Source: Avena insularis
Lineage: Eukaryota; Streptophyta; Magnoliopsida; Poales; Poaceae
Direction: 5' to 3'
Assembly: GCA_023614405.1 (NCBI GenBank)
Contig: CM042692.1
Location: forward strand, 121,389,503-121,453,502
Length of the DNA: 64,000 nucleotides
The translations under genes and the position numbers were made by a program. This document shows, piece after piece, positions 45,958 to 57,709 of the stretch. A model generated the notes under the pieces. The model saw only the letters and a program-made list of their open reading frames with translations, did no database searches and was not told where the DNA came from. Positions within the stretch are counted from its first letter, which is position 1, and each line of letters starts with the position of its first letter.

Positions 45958-48180
45958 ATGAATAACTGCTATTTTGGAGATGGAACTGTCCATCCTGGTG
46001 ATCATTTAATCTTTATACATGAATTATGCGAGTTGTTCAAGTGTGCAGGTATTTCAATGAACCAAGTTAAGAGGAAGCTATTCCCTATTTCACTTAAGGG
46101 CAAAGCAAGGGAGTGGTATGAGCTACTAGATGATCCTCATCATTTGGAGTGGAAGGAACTTGTATCTCTCTTTTACTCTAAATTTTATCCTCCTCATGAA
46201 ATTCATAAAGATAGGAGTTATATTTATAATTTTCATCCTCATGATGGAGAAAGTATTGCCCAAGCATGGGGGATATTGAAGTCACTAATGCTCAAATGTC
46301 CCATTCATGAGCTCCCAAGTAATATTGTTATTAATAATTTCTATGCAAGGCTTTCAGGACATTACAAGGACTATCTAGATACTTGTTTAGAGGGATCCTT
46401 CACAAGTAATGAGGTCAAAGCTAAGTGGGATCTCCTTGAAACAATTCAAAGCAATACCAAAGATTGGGATAACAACAAAGGTAAAGAACCAGGTATAAAC
46501 TATGAGTATGATTGCATTAAATCTTTCGCTAAAACTAATGATTTTCAAGAGCTTAGTGCTAAATATGGTCTTGATCCTCAAATTCTTATTGATTGTTTTA
46601 GATCCTTTGCTTCTCATATTAATGCTCCTAAAGAAAAATGGGACATGTATCATGAGCCTTTTAAAGACACTTGCATGGAAAAGGAAATTGTTATTAATGA
46701 TAGCAACAAACATGCTCAAACCTCTGAAAGTACTATTTCTTATAAGCATGTTAATTTTTGTGGAATACATAGACCTTGTGAGAATAATCAAATTGAAGAA
46801 GAATATTGTATCACCCATAGGAATGAAAAAACTAGAACATGGTATAGGGCTCTAAATGATCTTGGTAAAAAAGTTTGTGCCCTCTATCGTTTTATTTGTG
46901 AACTTTGCTTTGAAGTGGGTCATTTCAATTTTCAATGCTCATGCCATAATAATAGCCCTTTTAATCCAATGGGTACTGCAAGTTTATATTGTGATGACAT
47001 GATCACTCCTAATCGGCATGATGAACTTACATTATTTTTGGGGTGTGAAGAATTATCAAGAAAAACTTTTTTGGTAGATATGAGTGCTTTTGATATGAAT
47101 AGCGTCCTGCAGGGTTGTCATCTTTATTGTGTTGATAATTGTCACACAAATACTTACATACAAAATATTATAGAAGATGAGATTTTACCAAAATATGACA
47201 GGACTAATATGTGTTTTGATCTTATTAATGAAAAAAAGGAATCCTCCAAAGTTTCTTCTATTGTCTCTAACAATAAACCAGGATATATGGAGAAGATTCC
47301 TTTCAAGCCTCTCCCTCCTAAAGAGAAGAAGAAAAAGAAGAAGAGGAGGAGTAAAAGAAGAGAGGAAACGGTATTTTCCCCTAAGCATGTTGCTCATATT
47401 ATAGTTTTTGATGAGTCTGAACTCGATGATGTTCCTATGCCTATTACCTATAGTAGTGATCATGATTGGGAAAAGCACACTACTTTTGATATTGAAAATA
47501 TCTTCTGTACCAATTCTAAAATTGATGATATTAATAATTGCTGTATTATTAGTGCTATCCATGATCCTTCCAATGATGATATGACAAATGAACACACTTT
47601 GGAAGATAACTATTCTATTGCTTATGATGATACTATACCTCCAATATATGATGATTGCAATGATGATTATGATGTTTTCAGTCCACCTACTATTGAGGAG
47701 GAAATTAATTATGATTACAATATTCCTCCTATATTTGATGATTATGGTGATGAAAATAATAATGATAGCTATTTTGTTGAATTTGCTCCCACTACAATCA
47801 ATAAGAATGACTATGTTTATGTGGGGAGTATTAATTCTTTCATGCATGTGGTTCATGATAAGAATGTTTCATGTGATTGTTATATTGTTAATTTTATTCA
47901 TGATGCTACTAAAAGGTATTATGAGAGAGGGAAACATGGTTTTATGTGTCTCAACAATATTAAGTTTCCCCTCTTCATGTTGAAATTTTTGAAGTTGCAC
48001 TTGTTTTGCATTCCTATGCTTGTTGCTTTGTGCTTTCATGACTTGTTTCTTTACAAGATTCCTATCCATAGGAAGTGGGTTAGACTTAAATGTGTTTTTA
48101 ATTTGCTTCTTGATGCTCTCTTTTACTTCAATTCATATTTCTTATGTGAGCATCTTCTCAAACTATCAAGCCTAACTTAA
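45958..48180 (+). CDS. gag: Gag-like protein with conserved C-terminal domain, 740 codons, pol-less element
   Basis: Residues 1-230 are an Athila-type Gag: YFGDGTVHPGDHLIFIHELC, then AREWYELLDD and FYSKFYPPHEIHKDR. They align with the Gag at 38988-37752, but protease and pol do not follow. Around residue 320 is a Cys/His cluster (CELCFEVGHFNFQCSCH) resembling a zinc knuckle. Residues 455-480 are a Lys/Arg run, a possible nuclear or nucleic-acid-binding signal. From about residue 560 the acidic PPI.D...DVFSPPTIEEE repeats begin, then FVEFAPTTINKNDYVYVGS, and a hydrophobic C-terminus (FPLFMLKFLKLHLFCIPMLV). The frame is fully open. Inference: structural protein of a non-autonomous element packaged or integrated with help from coding Athila elements; the role of the C-terminal domain is unknown. 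Confidence 0.8.
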   Translation: MNNCYFGDGTVHPGDHLIFIHELCELFKCAGISMNQVKRKLFPISLKGKAREWYELLDDPHHLEWKELVSLFYSKFYPPHEIHKDRSYIYNFHPHDGESIAQAWGILKSLMLKCPIHELPSNIVINNFYARLSGHYKDYLDTCLEGSFTSNEVKAKWDLLETIQSNTKDWDNNKGKEPGINYEYDCIKSFAKTNDFQELSAKYGLDPQILIDCFRSFASHINAPKEKWDMYHEPFKDTCMEKEIVINDSNKHAQTSESTISYKHVNFCGIHRPCENNQIEEEYCITHRNEKTRTWYRALNDLGKKVCALYRFICELCFEVGHFNFQCSCHNNSPFNPMGTASLYCDDMITPNRHDELTLFLGCEELSRKTFLVDMSAFDMNSVLQGCHLYCVDNCHTNTYIQNIIEDEILPKYDRTNMCFDLINEKKESSKVSSIVSNNKPGYMEKIPFKPLPPKEKKKKKKRRSKRREETVFSPKHVAHIIVFDESELDDVPMPITYSSDHDWEKHTTFDIENIFCTNSKIDDINNCCIISAIHDPSNDDMTNEHTLEDNYSIAYDDTIPPIYDDCNDDYDVFSPPTIEEEINYDYNIPPIFDDYGDENNNDSYFVEFAPTTINKNDYVYVGSINSFMHVVHDKNVSCDCYIVNFIHDATKRYYERGKHGFMCLNNIKFPLFMLKFLKLHLFCIPMLVALCFHDLFLYKIPIHRKWVRLKCVFNLLLDALFYFNSYFLCEHLLKLSSLT

Positions 48181-50939
48181 AGGCGTTAAAGAAAAGTACT
48201 TATTGGGAGATAACCCAAAAGTTTTAGTTGAGTCTTGGAAGTTATTGCTTCAGTAATAACCTCTTCTTATCCTTTTTATTTGCTTTTTGTGCCAACAGTA
48301 ACCTCTAATGAGAGAGAAGTAATGCTTGGGAAAGTTGCTATCCCGAAACAGATTTTTCTGCTTCACCATAAAAATTCTTGTAAAATATCTGTACGTCCTT
48401 TTGAGGCGTGAATTTTTTGCTTCTGCCCCAGGTTGTTATCTAACTTTAGTTAGTTCAACACTTTTCTATTTGAGCAACAGAAGGTCTTCGAAAAAAAAAT
48501 TGTCTTTACCTGCTGGTCTGTTTTGACAGATTTCTGCCATTATTTGCATTTGCTTCTTGTTGGTTCCTTTTTGAGTTCTTTTGGGGAATTGAGCTTTTTT
48601 AGGGAAGTGCTACAGTAGCTAGTGTTTTAATGGAAGTTTTATTGGTGTTGGAACTGAACCTAAAGACCTATTATCTTGAGTGCACTAATGTTGCTAATAA
48701 AGATTTTGTGAAGTTTTGTATGAAGGAAAAATTTCAGGTGTATGGAAGGAATGAGTAATGAGATGAAGAATGGCCTAAATCTCAAGCTTGGGAATGCCAC
48801 GCGTGTCACACCAAGAAATATCCAATAAGTACAAGCTTCAAAGCTTGGGGATGCCCAAGGCATACCCTTCTTCATCAATAAAAATTCCAGATTTCTTCCA
48901 AACACTTTCTTTTTTATTGTTTCATGCACAGTTGTGTTGTTCTTGGAGCGTCTTCTTTTTTGTTTTCATTTTGGTTTTTCGTTTGCTTGGTTTTTTTAGT
49001 TTGCTGAATAAATTGGTTGGACCCCCTCTTTCATACATTGGTTTTCAAATAGTTTGGTTTGGTTTGGAAAAGAGTAGGAAAGTTCATGCTTAAGTGGTAA
49101 AAGGAGCTTGTTTTTGACTGTGGCCTATGCTTTGTCATGCCATGCTTGATATTGTTTTGGCTTTATGCTTAGTATTCTTTGCTGTAGAATGACTTGTTAT
49201 AAACAATTGAGATTGCTTAATGTGCCTTTGAAGAATCATGCGTTGTTTTAGCATATTAAAGCATAGTATTGTGGTATTCTCCTTTGATGATTTATTTGGG
49301 TAGACTTGGCGCATGCTCACACCATGTTAAGACTACACCAAGTCACCATAGCCTCTATGATCATTTAGTTTCCGACTTGTAATATCACTTTATGCTTTAA
49401 TCAATGATGTTCTGTCGCTCTGCATGATTATGGCCATATTGCTTCTTAGTTGGTCGCTCCCAGTCCTTTGCTAGCTTCCGTAACCAAGTATGAGTTCCAC
49501 TCATGCATCCAACTCCTAAAACCAAGTTATTCCAAAGAGTCCACCATACCTACCTATTAGCATATGTTATTCCAAGTATATTCATGTTTTTAGGTACCTT
49601 CCAAATTAAACTTGTTATGAGAAAACTAGTGATTAAAGCTCTCACGAACTTGATGCCACACTTTACTTTTCTTGCCCTTAATAAACTTGAACCATTGTGT
49701 CGTCTATGTTGTATATGCTTGCACTTATTTGTTGGGAATTAGCAGAACCATGCTGTCATGGGGAACGCTTTCAACATTGCGTTGGTACTTTGTACCTAGT
49801 TGATATCATGCTCTTTTGTCTATGGATGTCGTCGGTGTGAAATGAAAGTGGAGCTTGTAAGTCCATGGAGTTATGTATATGTGTTAGAGAAACGCCTGGG
49901 CCGCTGGTCTAATCCATGATGACAAGGTGGAAACCTACAGCGCAACCATAATGAGCTGTCTATGAAGCATTCTTCTTATGAAAAAAAGAGTCCTATATTG
50001 AGAAAAAAGAGAAAGGGAAAAAAAGAGATTATGAAAAGAGGAAAGATAGAAAAAAGCACCATATTTCCATGGTAAATAAGAAGATTGCTGAGATGCTCAT
50101 TGTCTACTTGCCTTGTCATTTTGATATGGGGATTCTTCCATATCATCGGGCAAGGGGTACCCCGTTGGCGGTTCTCTATGATACACATGTACTTACGATG
50201 ACAAGAACTTACCGGTGACTAAACTTGAGTAGCATGAGGAGTGGCCCTTGTATTCAAGGGACATGAGATTTCTAACTTATACTTCGTCAAGCATATACAC
50301 CATAATTTGTTCACTTTAACCTTAAACACCTTCAAGATGCTTATGATAGGGGCAATGAGAGCTGAAAGCTATTAAGTACCATAATTTTTGGAAGCTCTTT
50401 ATGGGAGTTGAATCCCTACTTCCTTCTATGAAGGCCTTTCTTTTACTTTTATGTTGATTCTCCACCTTCTATCTTTATGCACCTACTTTGAGAGCATAGT
50501 GGCCATTCTTAGTTCTATGTGCATTGTCCCGAGACTTGTTGATTGATGCATAACTTTGATATTGCTTGTTTTAAACTATTTGTATCTAGTCACTCTTATG
50601 AACTTTGAAGGTGTTCTATGCATTTATGTTTGCTACTCTATGAGGGACAAGCTGAATACTATTATGCTATGTTTTCTGTATGTGAAACAAACAAACATCT
50701 TGCAAAACATTGTTATTCATGAATCTTTTGTTTGTGCCTTTTCATGTTGCATCATAGTTTCTTTGTTTTATTGCTAGAACTTTGTCTTTCATGTTATGAT
50801 TGAAGTACTATGATCCCAACTTTGAATGTTTTACAAATACTTTGATCAAGTTTATGATGGTGCATGTCACCTCAAAAATTATTCTTTCTTTTTATCACTT
50901 ACCTACTCGAGGACGAGTAGGAGTTAAGCTTGGGGATGT
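48181..50939 (+). other. 3' non-coding region and polypurine tract of the pol-less element
   Basis: About 2.7 kb AT-rich DNA without a convincing ORF. It opens with a stretch after the Gag stop (ggcgttaaagaaaagtactt) that is also present just downstream of the ORF in the minus-strand relative (near 10795). Segments match the 3' region of the full Athila (reverse of 32460-33170). The polypurine tract is aagcttggggatgt (50926-50939) directly before the 3' LTR. Confidence 0.75.
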
Positions 50940-52362
50940 TGATACATTGCAAATGTATCTATAATTTTTGATGTTCCATGCTTGGTTTTATCTACTTTCT
51001 AATGTTTTGTCCACACTTTGGAGTACTTTTCATATGATTTCTTGGACTAACCTATTAACAAGAGCCACAGTGCCAGTTGCCTGTTTTCTGCTGTTTTTGG
51101 TTTCAGGAAAGTCAGAAAATCAATATTCTCGGAATTAGACGGGACAAAAGCCAAAGTTGATATTTTACCGGAAGACTCACGGAGCCAGAAGACAAGGCGG
51201 AGAGGGGCCACAGGGCAGCCACACCATGTGGTGTCACGGGCTAGCCCTGGCCGCGCCACTAGGTGGTGTGGGCCCCCTGGCACTCCACCGACCTTGCCTC
51301 TTCGCGTATAAGAAGCCTCCCGATGCATAAACCCTAAATTGTCAATCAGAAATCCATGAAAAGTTCCACAGCGCCGTCGCCACCGAAGGGGAGATTCGGG
51401 GGACAGAAAGTCTGTTAAGCACCTGCCAGATGGGAAGTGCCCCCGGAGCCATCTCCATCGATCTCCACCACCATCTCCATCACCATTGCTAATTCCCATG
51501 ATGAGGAGGGAGTAGTTCTCTCTCGAGGCTAAGGGTTCTACCGGTAGCTATGTGTTCATCTCTCTCTCTATGCATGATCTTATTGAGATCATGAGCTTGT
51601 AATCTATATATCTACCTTGCTACTCAAGTGCTTTAATAGATCTCTGCTCTCCCCATGTGTGTGAAAGTGACAGCGTGCACACCATGGTGGCACTTAGGCT
51701 AGAGATTACAAATACTTGTTATGAGTTATATTTGGAGTTGGATGTCTTTATGAAATTGTGGTGTTTGTTGGACTCATCTAGTACTCAAGGTGACAGTGTG
51801 GGGTTATCTAGATGGGAAAGGCTTACTTTGAGGTGTGCTGTTATAGCCCTACCATCGATTAGAGTGTTCAACCGGAGAGTAGTTAAGAGTAGTACCATAA
51901 AGAGAAGATATTTATATGAGAGTGTTCACTAGTGAAAGTATGATCCCTAGGCCTTGTTTCTAAGCATTGATACACCGTTTGCAATTAGATCTGTTACATG
52001 TTTGCTTGCTTCCTTCTTTATTTCAGTTTGCCTTTAGTCTTTTCCCACGTCAACCACACGCCATCAAGCTATTTTCTATCACCGTTACCACTTATAATTA
52101 TCTATAACACTTGTATTTCACTATCTCTTCACCGGACTAGTGCACCTATACACCTGACAAGTGTATTGGGTGTGTTGGTGACACAAGAGACTTCTTGTAT
52201 CTTGATTGCAGGTTTCTTGAGAGGGAATACCTTTGACCACTTCCTCCCTGAGTTCGATAAACCTTGGGTGATCCGCTTAAGGGAAAACTTGATGCTGTTC
52301 TACAAACCTCTGCACTTGGTGGCCCAACAACTGTCTACAAGAATAGAAGTGCGTAGACATCA
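50940..52362 (+). repeat. 3' LTR of the pol-less Athila-type element
   Basis: 1423 bases with the same ends as the 5' LTR, followed by the target duplication cgcgt. A GC-rich dyad lies at 51218-51276, with one arm more diverged than in the 5' copy. Confidence 0.92.
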
Positions 52363-52574
52363 CGCGTGTGCAGCGCACAGGGCGGTAGCAGACATGTGTG
52401 GCCATGCACAGTGCATTAGCATACGCAGTGCACAGTAGTGCAACAAAACATCGCTTCCCTTCTCCTTTAATAGAGGCCTCCCCACTTCCACTCATCACGC
52501 ACTCGCTCACTCAACCATCTCCACTATCCCATCACCTTCTGCAAACGCCCAACAAAACCCCAACCACGCCGGTG

Positions 52575-53220
52575 ATGGAGAAGAATGGCGCGGTGGCCAT
52601 CGGCGCCTCCAAGGCCGCCGGTGAGGAGCCCCCGTCCCCATATAGACCCCTGTCCCCATCCCCGCATCCGCCGTAGCCGCCGACGAGGAGGCTCCCACCG
52701 GTCTCGGATAGATCCCGCTCGGCTGGGACCCCAACGAGGAGGTTGTCTACATAAGGCCGGAGAACCCCTACGACACTAGCATCGCCGACCCATGGTCAGA
52801 GGTAACCAGGGTTTTCTCCCCTTCCCTTGTTCTTCCCCTGTTCCCATTGTTGGATGCTAGATTGTATGTTATTAGGGCTCGGCTGTTTGTATTTTTATAG
52901 TAACTAATCCTCTTGTGTTAGATCTCGATTTTCAATGAATCCCCCTGTTCGTAGTTGGGATTAGTATTCGATTTGGTTTGAGATTTGGGGAATAATCGGG
53001 AGATCTCAGTCGGTCAATCTATCCAAATAATCAATCCTGATAATCAAAGTATCTCAATCATGTCCTTATTGCACTCTACTATTTTTTTCCAACAGGAGGA
53101 TAGCAGCGACGTCCGCAGCGACGACGAGTCCAACGACACCAAGACTCGTCATGTGCTGAGGAGGCTAAAGTCCGGCCAGTACAACAACTTCTTCGTCGGC
53201 GACGTGTATAGGTGCCCCTC
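52575..53220 (+). pseudogene. zf-XS (FDM/SGS3-type) gene 2, 5' part, cut by a retrotransposon
   Basis: ATG at 52575 (MEKNGAVAIGASKAAG). A one-base shift near 52665 leads to the frame DEEAPTG, a TAG at 52710, then WDPNEEVVYIRPENPYDTSI and the donor gtaacc at 52802. The intron (52802-53095) ends ccaacag. Exon 2 reads EDSSDVRSDDESNDTKTRHV and LRRLKSGQYNNFFVGDVYRC, parallel to exon 2 of gene 1, including the phase-0 junction. It stops inside the Cys-Pro-Phe-Cys zinc motif (tgcccctc), where the Tekay element begins at 53221. The rest of the gene should lie beyond that element, right of the window. Together with gene 1 this is a local pair of paralogs. Confidence 0.75.
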
Positions 53221-56200
53221 TGTAACTACCTCGGTGAATTACGCTCTTAGTTACAAGCCTGGATGAGCGGAAATGGTTAAAATAGTATGGTGGGGCCAAA
53301 TGCCACTCACAGTGACCTTTGGCCGTCTAACCATTTCAAACATCGGGACAAGAACGAAGCGTAATCGGCGGCGAAGGATCAACTACATACACAAATGAGT
53401 ATGTATGCAAGCCACCATACAACAGTCCTCGAGCCATTCCATCTAAAAGAAATAGAAATATTGCAGCATACGACAAGATCCAAATATCCTAGATAGATAT
53501 AATAGTTTAGGATATCTCCTCATACATCAAACATCGAGTATCGGTAGGAAGCGGAAAACAAGATCCGATGCGGATAAGAAGCAAATCGGCATAAGATGCC
53601 CCATAAATAAACACAGCCCACAGATTACGGATCCCGTTCGGAATCTCTACACCGAATGATCGTTGCCAACATCGTCGTCTCCTCCACCCGGTATCCATCT
53701 TGCGAGTTCACTGTTCATCGAATCAAACAATTTATCGTGTGAGACCCTAGAATTTTCGGCAAGTCTTTATGCCTCTAAAGGGGACACAACACAGGGTGAC
53801 GAATTGCAGCAAAGATAATACCTAACAATTCTATAGATACTACGCTAACCATCCGCCTAACCAAAGATAGGCGGATGTCCGTGAATTAATAATACAGTTA
53901 TAACAGTAATATCAGATCCATCCTCCTCCTAAACACCAGCGAGGCGGACGAACAACCCCCCATCCGTTGGCAGTTTTTATTATCCATTCCATGAGTGTTG
54001 CACTATTTACTAGGCATGTACTTAGTCAAATTAAAAGCGGTACTTGTCTATGATCGAGAAACTGTGCTCCAAGTCGTCCATAACCGCGGACACGGCTTTC
54101 AGAAAGTTTTACCCTGCAGGGGTGCACAAATAGCAACACACACTCGATCAACCTCGGAAAAACCAAATCAAAACCCAACGAGGCAGTCACGACAAAGCGA
54201 TCACGAGTTCAGAAATATTTCAGGGCCACCCATTAAGCTACCATAGCGAAGTTGGCGACTTGAGATGGACTCAACGTTTGTGTGGGGCTGTAAACATTTG
54301 GGAACCGAAAGTGTGACTGGGCTTGTCGATACAAAAGCGTGTCACGATCCTAAGCAGACAGTGCTCCACGCACAATCGTAAATAAAGCAGTAAAGCATGG
54401 CATAGGTACAGGATAGTAATAAAGCCCCAAACTAATTGTGGCCCCAAGAAATAAGAATGAATCAAGCTCTGGCTCAGGAGGGTCCATAGGCCTCCCGGAT
54501 GTGGATAGTGCGAATAGTCAAGGAACAGGAATCAAGTACTCGGGGTCTTACGGGACACAAGTGAGCACGAAAAACCAAATAGCAGATATTGCTCACCGGT
54601 GCCACTTTCATTAGTTATCCCATACTACTCAGGTTAAGTTGTTTAGGTACCTCGTTATCCATCAGACACTCACATACCCTACCCATGCTGTTCTACGACC
54701 CGCATGGCTCAAACAACTCCTGTAATAATGGCTCATGGGATGGAGGAACAAGCTTCGGTGGGGTTTAAAAGTAAAGGCTATGCAGTACTTGGGATTCAGT
54801 TTAATGCAATCACGACTCAATGATGCAAGAATAAGATAGAGGCAATAGGTGCTATATGTATGCAAGCATGTGGTAGTGCTTGCCTGGCAACTCAGTTGAA
54901 GCGAGAGAAGGATCTGGGTAGTGCTCCTGGGTGTCTTGATATATCCCCTGCTCAGCGTCTATTCGAAGAAGAACCAAACAAACAAGGGACAACATAAATA
55001 AAGTGCACAAGCATATGAATAAAATGCGACAAACAAACAATCATGCCATGATGAATGATGCACAATTTGCATGGCAATAAAGTAGCATGGCATGGGTGAG
55101 GGGTGGAATACAAGAAATAAACATTTTATGGGGTTTTAATCATATTTTATACTCAATAAGTTGCTGTATACTTTATATTTATATGATGCATGCTGCAATT
55201 CAGAACAAGGAATGCATAAACAGAAAGGTCTCGTCGAGCTGATCATTTTAGACATATTATTTGTCAAATTCGGAGTTATAAAACAAAAGTTATTAATTAA
55301 TTAAGGCCAAGGGGCATTTTTATTGTAATTTTAATCAACTTGAAATTTAAAGTGTTCAAAATATATTTTGAAGGGCATAATTGAATTCCTCACATTTTCT
55401 GATTTCAAAACATATATTACATGTTTAATTTGGAATTGTATTTTAAAAGTTATTTAAAAACAGATTTGAATTTGAATTTAAAACAAATTGAAAAGATTTA
55501 AATTAAAACAGAAAACAGAAAGTCTTTTGTTACTCGCGCAGATCTAGCCACAGACAGTGACAGGTGGGGCCAGGCTGACTTGGCGAAACAGCGCGCAGAA
55601 AAAGGGTTTTCTCACCGCGGCTTTATCCAGCCACAGCAAATGACAGGTGGGGCCGGAGTACACGGACCACACGCAGGCGGGCGCGGGCGTGACACTGGCA
55701 GATCCGAGAGAGCGGGTTAAGTGCTCAAATCTGCGGGGTGTTTCTGCAAAAGCAGACGAGAGATCGACGGTAGGCTCGGTGGTACCATGAGTTGAGCAGA
55801 AAAACAAAAGGGCTATATGCAAAGCGACCACAGGCCGTACTGTGGATCTTCTCTGATGATGACCGATCGGTCGCGACAAGCATGGCCTGGCGTGGGGATT
55901 CGATCCGGGACCTAGGGCTTTCATGTGGCAGCCCATGCGGTAGGCTTAGGCTTGGTGACAGCATGGTGGTTGGGGCCTAGGTAGAATTTGTCTGAGGCGG
56001 CCTTCAACGCAGGCCCTTGTAGCCCTTGTGTGTGCTCGAGGCGAAAAGGACATGAGGGGTGGAATTGATGCGGTGGTGGGGCGTGTCTAGGAGGTAGAGG
56101 ATCTCACCGTGGTTTGGTTGGTGGTGTTGGATCGGGCTGGGAGACGACGATCAGCGAGGAAGCAGAGGCCGGCGGAGCTAGGGTTTGGTGTTGGTGGAGG

Positions 56201-57672
56201 CGGTGATCTTCGGCTCTGGTCCTTCTCCTCCTCGCTGGCGGGTACTGGTCGAAACAGGGGAACCTCCTCGGCTCCCTCGACAACCTCCACGCCACGCCCG
56301 CCTGCTGGTTCGAGGGATCGGTGGTGGACACCGATGGTGGGCGCCGGCGACAGAGAGGGAGGGTGCCGTTGGTGGGAAGGAAGTAGAGGAGAGGGCAAGG
56401 CCCTGGGGTAGATCTGGAGAGGCCAGAGGAGACGTGGGGAAGGAGGAAAAGGGAGGGAGAGAGAGGAGGAGCAGCCGAGGCAGGGGTAGATAAGGTGGCT
56501 CGGGTGCCACCTTTTTCCCTCCTCCTCACGTGCTTGCTCGGGCAGGGCAGGGCAGGTAGGTCTTGGAGAGGCTGCAGGTGGGACCAGGGAGCGTCCAAGG
56601 AGGGTAGGCTCGGGTGGGGCTGCTGGCAGAGAGAAAGAGAGAGAGGAGTGAGAGGCTCGGGTGAGCTTCGGTTAGGACTAGAGGGGCTCGGGTTAGCTAG
56701 GGCTTGGCTAGGAGGAGGGGTAGATGGGGTGTGGGACCAGGGAGAGGGGGTAGCCAGGTGGGGTCAGCATGGCAGAGGGAGGAGAGAGGCCGAGAGAGAG
56801 GGAGGGAGCTAGGGAGGCTCGGTTTAGGGTTTTGGAGAGAGGGGGGGTATGGTAGATGGGGATAGTGGGGTAGGTGATTAGGGTTAGGGTTTTGGATAGA
56901 GGATAGAGAGAGAGGGTGTGGTGTGATAGATATGGTTTGAAACATGACCAAAACAAGAGGTGTCAAAAGAGAGGAGAGAGGGGTAGGGAGAGGGATTAGG
57001 GTTTTTAGAGGTAAAGGTGGAAAGGCCCACACATGGCTTGCATGGATGGGGGATGGTGTAGGGTTTTGACATGAACCAAACAAGATCAAGCATGAAGAGG
57101 GGTAGAGAGAGGGATTGGAGATGATCCACTCAAATATTCAAATAAAAACCCAAAAGACTAGAATGTGGTGGTACTTGCATGGCCCATGCAAAATAATTAA
57201 TGCCATGTGTATTCTTGTGAAAACAATAATATTAACATGGCATTATTCTTATGCATTACCAAAAGTGGAATAAAGCCAAGCAAAAGAATTTGTAGAAGTA
57301 GATCCATCCTATCTCCCATGAGCTAGATTAAATACCAAAGAAAATAATTACAAGTTCATGGATAATGGGATGGTGGAATTATAAGGTGGTGAAAAGAAAG
57401 GGTGGTGGAGTAGAATAAGAGATATGCCCCCAACTCAACTTGGGCATTTAAACAATATATCAAGAACCAAATACAATATCAAGAGGCAAATACAATTTAC
57501 AATGCATATGAGAGAAGAACCAAAAAAAAAGGGTTTTATATGATACTCAAATGCAAGGTGGCATGATGACATGAGCATGATATAATTATGATGCAACAAT
57601 TATATATATGAAGTAGCCATTATATTACCAGACCAAGTATCATTACAATTGTTAGACAATTGGGATGCTACA
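53221..57672 (-). repeat. Tekay 3' LTR (4452 bp)
   Basis: Plus-strand reading starts tgtaactacctcggtg and ends gggatgctaca, so the minus-strand LTR has TGTA...TACA ends. It contains a purine-rich tract from about 56380 to 57120 and an AT-rich part at 55240-55520. ORFs within (for example around 55544-55936 and 56087-57129) have skewed composition and no family match, and I treat them as non-genic. I see nothing else in this 4.4 kb. Confidence 0.85.
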
Positions 57673-57685
57673 ACTCTCCCCCACT
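57673..57685 (-). other. Tekay polypurine tract
   Basis: On the minus strand tagtgggggagagtt ends directly at the LTR start tgtagcatccc. This fixes the inner end of the 3' LTR. Confidence 0.75.
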
Positions 57686-57709
57686 AAACAGGAATCTCGC
57701 CCCGAGATT

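Larger units (their letters stand above)
44112..52362 (+). mobile_element. Complete pol-less Athila-type LTR element (8251 bp)
   Basis: LTRs are 44112-45541 and 50940-52362, flanked by cgcgt on both sides (44107-44111 and 52363-52367), a perfect target duplication. Inside are a tRNA-Asp type primer site, one long ORF (Gag plus a C-terminal domain), 2.7 kb of 3' non-coding DNA and a polypurine tract. No protease, RT, RNase H or integrase is found in any frame, so it must be mobilised in trans. By eye the LTRs differ at roughly 3-4% of sites, suggesting an older insertion than the Athila at 30282. Confidence 0.93.

Noticed and set aside
47185..47856. 223-codon minus-strand ORF rich in Ile and Asn
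   Set aside because: Antisense of the AT-rich C-terminal part of the Gag ORF. The same shadow appears opposite the ORF at 10913-11464.
55544..57129. Several 60-164 codon ORFs in the Tekay LTR
   Set aside because: They lie in purine- or GC-skewed LTR DNA, overlap each other on both strands and show no domain.
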